From Lytechinus pictus (taxonomy: Eukaryota; Echinodermata; Echinoidea; Temnopleuroida; Toxopneustidae): 64,000 bases of DNA. Shown here piece after piece: positions 1 to 11,100 of this stretch. The DNA is taken from the NCBI RefSeq assembly GCF_037042905.1, contig NC_087261.1, positions 25,316,317-25,380,316 of the forward strand. Direction: 5' to 3'. The translations under genes and the position numbers were made by a program. Each line of letters begins with the position of its first letter. Position 1 is the first letter of the stretch. Under the pieces are notes generated by a model. The model saw only the letters and a list, made by a program, of their open reading frames with translations, was not told the DNA's origin and made no database searches.

Positions 1-1393
1 TATGTATGCCTCACCTCCTTTTAAATTGGCTTCACCATAATTTGTAGTACAGTTAATTCTTTTTTTAAAACCTCCATTGAAACTTGCCTCACCTCCTTTT
101 AAATTGGCTTCACCATAATACAGTTTATTCTTTTTAAATACCTCCATTGAGGCTTGCCTCACCTCCTTTTAAATTGGCTTCACCATAATTTGTAGTACAG
201 TTTATTCTTTTTAAAAACCTCCATTGAAACTTGCCTCACCTCCTTTCAAATTTGTAGTACAGTTTATTCTTTTTAAAAATCTCCATTAAAACTTGCCTCA
301 CCTCCTTTTAAATTGGCTTCACCATAATTTGTAGTAGTTTATTCTTTTTAAAAACGGACTTGCCTCGCCTCCTTTTAAATTGCCTTCACCATAACTTGTA
401 ATACAGTTTATTCTTTTTAAAAACCTCCATTGAAACTTGCCTCACCTCCTTTTAAATTGGCTTCACCATAATTTGTAGTACAGTTTATTCTATTTATAAA
501 CCTCCATTGAAACTTGCCTCACCTCCTTTTAAATTTGTAGTACAGTTTATTTCTTTTTAAACCTCCATTGAAACTTGCCTCACCTCCTTTTAAATTGGCT
601 TCACCATAACTTGTAATACAGTTTATTCTTTTTAAAAACCTCCATTGAAACTTGCCTCACCTCCTTTCAAATTTGTAGTACAGTTTATTCTTTTAAAAAA
701 CCTCAATTGAAACTTGCCTCACCTCCTTTTAAATTGGCTTCACCATAATACAGTTTATTCTTTTCAAAAACCTCCATTGAGGCTTGCCTCACCTCCTTTT
801 AAATTGGCTTCACCATAATTTGTAGTACAGTTTATTCTTTTTAAAAACCTCCATTGAAACTTGCCTCACCTCCTTTTAAATTGGCTTCACCATAATACAG
901 TTTATTCTTTTTAAAAACCTCCATTAAAACTTGCCTCACCTCCTTTTAAATTGGCTTCACCATAATACAGTTTATTCTTTTCAAAAACCTCCATTGAGGC
1001 TTGCCTCACCTCCTTTTGAATTGGCTTCACCATAATTTGTAGTACAGTTTATTCTTTTTTAAAAACCTCCATTGAAACTTGCCTCGCCTCCTTTTAAATT
1101 TGTAGTACAGTTTATTCTTTTTAAAAACCTCAATTGAAACTTGCCTCACCTCCTTTTAAATTGGCTTCACCATAATTTGTAGTACAGTTTATTCTTTTTA
1201 AAAACCTCCATTGAAACTTGCCTCACCTCCTTTTAAATTGGCTTCACCATAATACAGTTTATTCTTTTTAAAAACCTCCATTAAAACTTGCCTCACCTCC
1301 TTTTAAATTGGCTTCACCATAATACAGTTTATTCTTTTTTAAAACCTCCATTGAAACTTGTCTCACCTCCTTTTAAATTGGCTTCACCATAAT
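1..1393. repeat. Minisatellite with 77-bp unit and deletion variants
   Basis: About 18-20 tandem units share the cores CCTCACCTCCTTTTAAAT and TTTATTCTTTTTAAAAACC. The full unit is about 77 bp. A second class (about 69 bp) lacks TTTGTAGT before ACAG, and a third (about 62 bp) lacks the segment GGCTTCACCATAA. The classes are interspersed rather than in blocks. The array begins before the window. No gene is visible in it. Confidence 0.95.
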
Positions 1394-1570
1394 ATTCAGG
1401 TAAGGTATATTCATTCTTTTTTTAAAAAAACATCATTGTTCACTTCCCTCACCTAGATCATTTGGCTATATATAATACCTTTTATTCTACACTATTCTTC
1501 CCTTTAAAAAAACCTGATTGTACTCCTGCCTCCCCTGATCTGAGTCTGACATTTGCCTCTCAACGTACTG

Positions 1571-1723
1571 GAAATAGATACCCTTTTTTCAATATTTTTG
1601 TGTTTTTGACACCCTTATCACGTTACGTACGTAACGTGCCCTCTCTTGAAAAATACATCCTTTTTACGTGTTTTTTTTGGTCGCGCATGGTATCCACTCG
1701 TCAATGTAAGTGGCCCCCCCGGG
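1571..1723. mobile_element. Truncated copy of the hAT-like element found at 48018-48584
   Basis: This stretch is nearly identical to 48426-48584, sharing CACGTTACNTACGTAACGTG, GTCGCGCATGGTATCCACTC and the terminal C-run plus CCCGGG. Only the right end is present. It lies upstream of PPIE, between the minisatellite and the likely promoter. Confidence 0.8.
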
Positions 1724-1848
1724 CGTACTGTACATAGTGTTATTTTATTATCTCTTTATATCGGAAACTTCGTTTTACCGAATTGCCATGCACTCTCTCC
1801 GACGCGTTTGAAGTCTTAGACAGCATGGCATACTACCAGCCGATGGTA

Positions 1849-1869
1849 CACACACGCACACACACACAC
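1849..1869. repeat. Short CA microsatellite
   Basis: An imperfect (CA)n run about 220 bp upstream of the PPIE start codon. Confidence 0.85.
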
Positions 1870-1993
1870 GTTATTTGACAACTTGTCTCTGGAGCCAAAG
1901 TTCCTCGCATATAACTACTAGTATCTGCATGCCTGCACGCAGTGTGTATTGAACACGCACGACCACGATCTAATGAATATTCATCGGCGAGAC

Positions 1994-2001
1994 TGACGTC
2001 A
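1994..2001 (+). promoter_or_regulatory. CRE-like site upstream of PPIE
   Basis: The perfect palindrome TGACGTCA lies 86 bp before the PPIE ATG, in a non-repetitive stretch richer in CpG than the flanks. This is the consensus for CREB/ATF factors. Use as a promoter element is inferred from position only. Confidence 0.4.
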
Positions 2002-2087
2002 TTTTACGAGTCTCCTTTCAAACTTGGATCATAAGTGCCTACCGTAGTTTACTAGTCAATCGAGCGAGATACGAAGCGTAATCAGTC

Positions 2088-2124
2088 ATGTCGTCAACAA
2101 ATACCAAGAGAATCGCTTACGTTG
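2088..2124 (+). CDS. PPIE: PPIE coding exon 1 (residues 1-12)
   Basis: Starts ATGTCGTCAACAAAT and ends GTT G before the strong donor GTGAGT. It encodes the start of RNP2 (RIAYV). No other in-frame ATG is needed to complete the RRM. Confidence 0.93.
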
Positions 2125-5100
2125 GTGAGTTTCTAATCCATTTCCCAATGATTTTTGCTATTGATCGAAGGGACGTCTATATTTTTTCATTTATTTCATT
2201 ACTTATGAAAATGAAATGGCAATATATAATTGAGAATAAATACGTGTGTACTAATTCGTAGACGTAGTCCCATATGATGGTTTGTGTGTTTGCTTGTCCT
2301 GAAAAAAACTTGAGTTTGTCCACTTGCTCACTGGCTCACTGCAACCATCCTGCCTGTGGAGTGTGGGGAATCTACAGGTAGAACCACTCATTCAATGAAC
2401 AAGGTTATGATATAACCTAGTGGTTGTCAGTTATATCTCCATGTCATGTGTGTGGCAAAATAAGGATGGCAATGTTTGGCTTATTTTCTCTTTTTCTTTG
2501 GGACAAATGCTTGATTTTTTTTACACCGACAGTTTCCATTGCACCTATTCGTCATACAACTTGGCCCTTAAGTAAATTTGATTCTTAAAATTATTTTTTT
2601 CTTAATTAAAAATAGAGATTAAAAAATGAAAATTTTCTTGCCATATTATTATTTTCCACCAATAGAGGGCGTGCACAAAAATATGCCCCAAATTCAAGTT
2701 TTTGAGCGCTCTAGTGAATACAAATTATTCCCAAGTTACAAATGAAAAAGAAATTGCAACTGTATGGAAATTAGTAATTTTGGTCACAAAAGTGAAATTT
2801 TAATCATTTTTTAAAGTGTGTGCTCTGTACAGCATTGGCATGCCATAGTCCAACCTGTAGATTCCCCACAGGCAGGGTGGTTGCAGTGAACAAGTGGGTA
2901 GAACTAGTCTATGGTATGCCAATGCTGTACATAGCACATACTTAAAAAAATCATTAAAATATCACTTTTGTGACCAAAATTACTAATTTTCATACAGTTG
3001 CAATTTATTTTTCATTAGTAACGTGGGAATAATTGTTTTTTTTCACCAGAGTGCTCAAAAACTTGAATTTTGAGCATATTTTTGTGTAAGCCCTCTATTG
3101 GTGGAAAGTAACTAACATGGCAAGAAATTTTTCATTTTTCAATCTCTATTTTTGATTAAGAAAAAATGATTTAAAGAATCAAATTTACATAAGAGCCAAG
3201 TTATATGATGAATAGCTGTATTGGAAACTGACAGTGTAAAAAAAACAAGCATTTGTCCCATAGAAAAAGAGAAAATAATCCAAAATTGCCACTAGTGGCA
3301 CTACCTTATTTTTGCCACACAACATGGAGATGTAACTGAGAACAAGGTTATATCATAACCTTGTTAATTGAATGAGTGAGTTTGTCAAGATTTTTTTAGC
3401 AAGGACCACAAAATTTAGAAAGCTCTTAATTCTTCATTTAAAAACACATAAATTAAAAATGATCTTCAAGGCTAAAACATAATAAAAATTACTTAAAAGT
3501 TACACAAATTCCCTATAACTTCTGGAAAAATAGCAAACTAGATTGTGGTTATGTGCCAAAAAAATACACAGAAGAAATGGTCCCTCACCATGCTCGCTAC
3601 CCTGGGACTGTGTTGAGCCTCTCGGAGGAGCCATGGAAACATGTCACATTGATAGACCATCAACTCGGTCTCGGCTGCCAGAAAATGTTAAGATACCGCT
3701 AAACGAACCACTCAAAATATAATATGCAAGAACACTTGGGGCAAATTCACGCATGACTATTTGTGCACATGCCCAACACGGCAACAGCACAATCTAACGC
3801 CCATGTACCTCGAGCTAAGTTCGTGCAGGCTCCACTCCACTTCACTACCACTACACTACGGTCCACCTACCCGAACTTCGAGACCGTGAACTCTATCTGA
3901 TATTCAGCAAGAAATTAAATCCACACTGCTGCACTCGACCCAGGTGAGGTAAATGGGTACCGGCAGGAAGTAATTCCTCAAAAAGCCGTGCGCACCAGAA
4001 TTGGTAGACTAGCTTAGCCGGGGTAATATAGGAGCGCCTTGAGCACCTAGCAAGGTGGATACGTGCGCTATACAAATGAAATCCTATATTATTAATATTA
4101 TTATTAGTTGTGATAAGGCTACATTCCAAACCCATAGCAATTTGTTAATCATGTATCAACTATCATTTCTTCGGATTCTAGGAGGATTGGCAGAAGAGGT
4201 AACAGAGAAGACGCTTCATGCAGCCTTCATTCCTTTTGGCGATATCATGGACATACAAATCCCCCTTGACTATGAGACTGAAAAGCACAGAGGTTTTGCT
4301 TTTGTAGAGTTTGAGTTTGCAGAGGTAAAGCTCCTGTATTTATTCTTTTATTTAATTACCTACATGTAACAGTTTCTCTACCTTTGAGTTCTCACCACCA
4401 AGCGTCTCACCACTGATGAGACTACTATGGCGTGAAATAGGCCCAAAACGAACAATAACCACATCGCTTTTTAATCAGAATTATGTATTGGTAAACTGAG
4501 GAATTTGAACCAAGTGTACCGTACATTTGTAGGGTTAGATCAGCTTAAAGTGATTCAGAGACGGATGTGTGTATTTTTAAAGAATTACCAGTACCGTAAG
4601 GGCACTAGTATTCAACCCGTTTGGAGAGTTTCCTCAAATATATAGAAATATAAAATTTACCTGAATTTCAGACCCGTCTTATTTTCAAGAGCAAATGCTG
4701 GTTATTCTTTTTCCGTTATTCTTTTTCCGTTATTTTTTTCTTCAACCCGTCGACTGTGTGCGCGGGCGATCGAATTATACGGCGATGGTGTTTGGCACTA
4801 GTATTTAACCCGTCGGCACTAGTATTCAACCTAGCAATGAAAGATGGCCCTGTCTCTCAATCTGCCCTTGTCCCATCCGACTATGGACTAGACCATTTGA
4901 GATGAGACCAAACAGGGAATTAATCAAAGCCAGAGACTTACATAGATCTAGATCTAATTTAGCGATCTAAACCATTTTAAGATTCGCTATCTATCCTCAC
5001 TAGGTTGAATACTAGTGCCATTCAGTGCAAAAGGCCATCGCCACATAATTCGATCCTCCGCGCGCTCAGTCGACAGATTGATAAAGAAAGTACCGACAAC

Positions 5101-8100
5101 AGGTTACCCTGGAAATAACAAAGGTATGAAATTAAGATAAATTCCCTATTTCTAAATATTTGGGGGAATATGTCAAAATCTTTGAATTATGCTAGGTTGA
5201 ATACTGGTGCCCATACGGTATATCAATTTTTTTAATGATAATGTGTCCAAATTTGTAAAAGTTCAGAGTACCTGAAGAAATGGGACCCAGGGATGGATGC
5301 AGAGACAAAGTTTACTTTTTGATTGAGTTTCAACAAGTAAAGCTCTTTTGTATGGTGTAGTAATGATATCTTCAAGGAAAAAATGTTACTTTCAGCATAC
5401 TTGAGAAATGTGGATCAAGTGTTCATGCAGTATTTGTTTGTGAGTTAAGGAACTGTTTATTAAAAAATAAATGTTCCAAGAAGGAACAGTGAATAATTTT
5501 GATGTCTGTCATTTGAAAATATCTCTATTATTTTCATTTCATATTTTTTAATTTTAACTCTTGTGAAAGTAAGGGAGAAAATTATTTTCTGTTAATAAGA
5601 CTTTTGAAAAGACTGTGAAATACTCTTTCATCTATTTATTTTTAATTGAGTGATCAATCCCTTTATACATATTTTGATATTTCATGTCCGTTTAAAATTT
5701 CTGACTTGATGATGATTTACAGTAATTGTTTTGTTTGTTTTTGTCCATGCAGGACTGCGCAGCTGCAATCGATAACATGGTAGGTGATCGGAGATTATTT
5801 TTTAACTGTACAATGTTGGAACAGAAAGGAGAGAAAAAGAATAAGGACAGGAAGAAGATGAGGGAAGAAAGGAAGAAGATCCAATAACAACAAGAAGAAA
5901 AATAGGAAGATTGAAGAGGGGAGATGAAAGTATTTGTAAATCTGTAAAATCATTTATGCATGTTATCATTGACTGTCTGGGAAGATTGAGTAGGATAATT
6001 AATTTTGAGGTTTCATTTTGGGGCGTTGACCCATATCGGTGTATATTGGTGTATACATGTTTAAAGATGATTTGATCATCACTTTGTATGATTTTTTTTT
6101 TTTATTTTGCCAGATTACAGTATTTTATAACTTTGTCTCATGCAATGTTGCCATATGATATCTCTATCTCACTCTCTTTCTCTCTCTCTATCTATTCATC
6201 TATTTATCCTCAGAATGACTCTGAACTATTTGGCCGTACGATCCGTGTCAACCTTGCCAAGCCAATGAAAATCAAGGATGGGTCAGCCAAAGCAGGTAAG
6301 ATTAAGATAATGCTAAAATTACAGGCATTCTAAATTACATTACCATGATTTTAAGCAAAATTTTATTATTATGATAAGCAGACTTTTTAAGAATCACCAG
6401 GGAAGCATGTCATTAATGGATAATATTGTATTAAAATGTTGGATATTTCATTCGACAAATTATGTTTTATCTGACAGTTACCATCTATAGGAACTGCTTC
6501 TCAGCCAATCAGAATCAAGGAAAGTTGTCAGATTGGACAACTTGTGGGACAAAAAAGTAATAATGAAACACTCCCCTGAAGTCAAGATAGCTAGAATAGA
6601 GTTTTTTTTATATAATTCAGTTGACATTCACAGTCCTGAGGGTACGATATTGCAAGAATGTCTATGATCTTCAGCAGGTGACTCATGTAGCTGGATACGG
6701 ACTGAGTGACCTTCCAGAAGCATCTGGGCCCTCTAACATAAAGATTAGCGATTGATTGATTGTATAAATAATAATAATAACGGCATATTTTATACCCAGG
6801 GTAGCCACTTCAGTTCCGAAAAATGTTCTCCCAGCGGACCCTGCTATTATTATTACCCCGGCTTTAGCACGGCTACCTTGATCGGGCGCTCGAGCATTCA
6901 AGGAATTTCTTCCTACCGGGTACCCATTCACCTCACCTGGGTTGAGTGCAGCACAATGTGGATAAATTTCTTTCTTAGGAAATTACGCCATGGCTGGGAT
7001 TCGAACCTACGACCCTCTTTTTCAAAGTCCTGAGACTAGTCCACTGGGCCACAACGCTCCACGTGAGGATTGTGAGGCTGATTTGACATTTGTGTGTGTT
7101 TATCATTGTGTACCATCAATCATAAAAGTCAGCCTTACAATCGATCACAAAGGACTATGTTACAGGGCCTGACCACACTGTGAAGTTGGTTGTAGTTCAC
7201 AAATAATCAAGGTTCTTGTTACAAGGCAACCAAAATTATGTTAAATGGAAGCCAAAGATATTTATTTCCTCCTTTTTTCTTCTCACCCCCATCCCCCTTT
7301 TTTCTGTCCTTTCTCATTCTTTGTCTCCCCTTTCTGCTCCTTCTTGTCCTTTCCCATCCATCTCCTCCTTTTCTATGTCATCATCTTTCCCCCCTTGGTT
7401 TTTTCTCCTGTCTTTCTTCTTTCTGCTCCATCTCCACTCTTTCCTCTTTATTCTCTCACCTCTTTTTTTCTCGTCCCTTTTCTCTTTCCCTATCCGCTAT
7501 TGTCTTTTGTCTTTGTCCATCGCTCAGTATGGTCTGACGATACCTGGTTGAAGAAGTATGCCGGTGCCACTTTGAAGAAAGAGGAAGGGGGAGTGGTGGG
7601 AGGTGATGATGATGACGCCACGGCAACCAAGCGATCAGCGGAGAATGCAGGAGAGGTATTTGAACTGTTTACAATAATGTCATATCTTATATAAATTATT
7701 ACTTTTCAATGAATGGGGATACTTGCTTGGGGCAACACCCATCAAACCAATCAAGGTAATGTCAGATAATTTGTATTTCTGATTTTTTTTTTTTTTTTAC
7801 AGAAAAACGAGTCACTTTTCAATCATTTGTATCAGGAATAAAATATGAAGAATCAAACATTTGAAAAAATCAAATTTTTAGGGTACCATTAAAAAAAGAT
7901 TTCTGATTTTTTTTTTCTGTTTAAAGGGATTTTCACAACTTTTTGGACATGTACTTTATTTTGGGGGCCTATTTTGTAAAATTGGAGGAAATCAAACCCT
8001 TACTTTGAATTGTTTCCCATACACAGACACCCTCAAAAACAGTAAAGGATATCTTGTTTTAATCTGAGGAAAGTGATCTTAAAGGAGAATGAAACCCTTG

Positions 8101-11100
8101 AAACCAGCTGAATCCATATCAAAGAGAAAAATCAAAGAAACATATTGTTGAAAGTTTGAGGAAGATTGAATGAATAATAAGAAAGTTATGAGCATTTGAA
8201 TATTGAGATCACTAATGCCATGTAGATCCTCCCATTGGCAATGTGACCAAGATCTGTGATGTCACACACGTACAACTCCCTCATTGCTTTAGTACTTATT
8301 TCACTTATATTCTCACTTTTATAGAATCTATCACAAGGTGAGGTGTTCTCTTTATGAGAGGACAAGTACAGAGGTTTCACAACATCATATCATTGATGAA
8401 TCGTTTGTCATATGATTAGAATGAGCAAAAAGAGATGTTTTGGGGTATATTTTCAGTGTCCAAAAGGGGAGAGTTGTTCATCTGTGATATCATAGATCTT
8501 GGTTGCGTTGCCAATGGGAGGATCTCCATAGCATTAGTGATCTCGACATTCAAATGCTCATAACTCTTCTATTGCTAGTCCTATTTTACTCAAACTTTTG
8601 CTGATCTTATTTTTTTATTTTTCTGCTTTCACAAAAGCTAACTTGCTCCAAGAGTTTCATTCTCCTTTAACCTTGTGATCGCAATTCAATTTCACTATAA
8701 CCTATGGCACACATTTTCCCTATTAACATAGTGCTCAATCTGTTAACAAGACTCACAGCATTTTGTTATCATCCAGCATGCTTCTCATTCATAAAAAAAT
8801 TGTCATTTTAATAATTTTTGTCAAATTTTATATTCACGTACAGACGGCTGAACCACCATCTAAGAAGACCAAGGCCAACCCTCAAGTATTCTTTGATATC
8901 AAGATAGGAAGTAAAGCAGCGGGTCGCATCACAGTACAACTTCGAGCTGATGTCACACCGATGACTGCAGGTAATAGTAAAGTAATAATGTACTTTTACT
9001 AAGGTAATAGTAGGAATTATCCCACTTTGGTAGATATTTGGAAGAAATGTAGCAGGTCATATTAAAGTACAATCTAGAGCTGATGTCACACCATTGACAG
9101 CTGGTAATAGTAAAGAAATAATGCACTTTAAGTAGGGTGTTAGTAATAATTATCAAATCAGATGGATAGATGGTTGAAAAAAAATAGCAAGTCATTTCAC
9201 AATGGAGCATAGAGCTGCTGTCGCACCAATAACTGCAGGTACAGGTACTAGTAAAGCAATGATGTACTTTTAACTCATTGAGTGCTTCGTGCACGCTACG
9301 TATCCTACTATAACATGCCACACTCGTGCTCGCACGCCTACTGTTGATTGCTTGTGCTTGCATTGTTTCCTACCCTCGCCTGCTTCGTGCATGACTGCGC
9401 ACATTCGGAATTACAATCATTGTTACGCCGTTTTGCATTGTATTGCGCATCGCATGCACGCCGTAATTAGCACTATTGTGTGCAGTGCGAACTCTGTTTT
9501 CTGACATATCAACTTACTCACGCGGTTTACTTTCGACTTTTTCGAGTATTTCTACATTTTTTACAAGATATGGCTCCGCCTCCGAGAGGGAAGAGACCTA
9601 GGTTTTTTGATCCATACAAAACACTCCACAAAATGGAACTACTTGATACAACTCATATTTTAGCGGTAAAGATAATAACCAATCCATATAATGAGGACAC
9701 CATTATAAGGGGTATGAAATTTTCTACAACTTTACTACACAATATTTTGTGGATAAACTAATAATAAGTAATAAAATTAGAGAGTCACAAGCAATTGTAA
9801 TCATGACTATTGAAATGAGTGAATACGACTTGCGATCCCAAAATCAATGTGGCACAGGGGCGTTTTGTGGCTGGCACGGGTGATTAGCATCGGATTAGCA
9901 CTGTGGCGTTGGGTTAGTAGTGTGTATGGCATGTTAAGAGTTAATATTTCCTATGTAAAAGTAACTTATAATGCCATTTTGGTAAGGTGTTTAGAATTCT
10001 CCCAATTGGTAGATGTTTTGAGGAAAATTAGCTGGTCATATGACAACAACTTTGAGCTGATGTCACACCAGTGACTACAGGTAAGAGTAAAAGTTTGCTC
10101 TAATGAACTAAATAATGCCCCTAAAATGTTAATTTTGGGTACACAGACTCTTTACAGGAATCTGATCAAATTTTATTTTAAAAAATTACAACATCAGATT
10201 TATTTTCTTATGTATTTTATTGTTTTCTAAATTTCTTATGTATTTCCTTGTTTTTTTACATGTACTTTTTGTTTTTTATTATTTTTTCATTGGAAATTGT
10301 CGGGGACTTTATATTGACCATATACAAGATGGAGTTCATTGATTTTAATCAGTTAAAGGAAAATAATGATACATTTATAAACTTTGGCTAAAAACACTAT
10401 TTGCATTGGATTTGTACACAAATTCACGTTTTTGAGCAACTTTGGGCCTGCATGCACTTACGAAATGTTGGGTGATATCAGAACCGCTTACCCGAGGGTC
10501 GCAATTTTGGTCTCAAAAGTTGCGCGAGACTTGAAAGTAAAAAGTCAGCGAGCGACGCAGTCAAAATAATTTGCGCAAAATGTCGAGGGGGGCTGAATCT
10601 GCCCCCCCAGTCTTCTTAGGGTTAAAGAATAGTGCACTATTAGTAGGGTGTTAGTGAAAAATATCCAATCTAAAGGGTAGATGGTTGGAAAAAAACAGCA
10701 GGTCATTTCGCAATGCAACGGAGAGTGCTTAGGTCACACCAATGACAGCAGGTGATAGTAAAAAAGTAATAATACACTTTTAAAAGGGTGTTAGTAAACA
10801 ATTATCCAATCTAATGGGTAGATGGATGAAAAAAATAGCAGGTCATTACACAATGGAGCGTAGAGCTGGGCCCCGTCTTACAAAGAATTGCGATTGATCC
10901 GATCAATAACAACTATGGACAGCCAGCAATGTCAACATCGATTATGCATGTTTGTTCAAAATATTTTCTATGATGTATATGCAAGCATTCATTGTTTCCT
11001 TGAAAATTCACTGTGCTCTTTGTTTACCAAGGACATTGTGCAAATTTCCTGTAGAAAAAATTATGACACTGATGGGTTTCCATATAGTTACGATTGATTG

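Noticed and set aside
1-1393. CRISPR-like regular repeats (also 25101-25368)
   Set aside because: No unique spacers between constant repeats; whole units are tandem, in an animal genome.
4055-4181. Extending PPIE exon 2 upstream as an alternative N-terminus
   Set aside because: The upstream part is SINE tail, and exon 1 at 2088 supplies the conserved RNP2 start with matching splice phase.
7216-7694. Overlapping Ser/Phe/Pro-rich plus-strand frames
   Set aside because: They come from the pyrimidine tract; only the 3' part (from 7528) is real, as PPIE exon 5.
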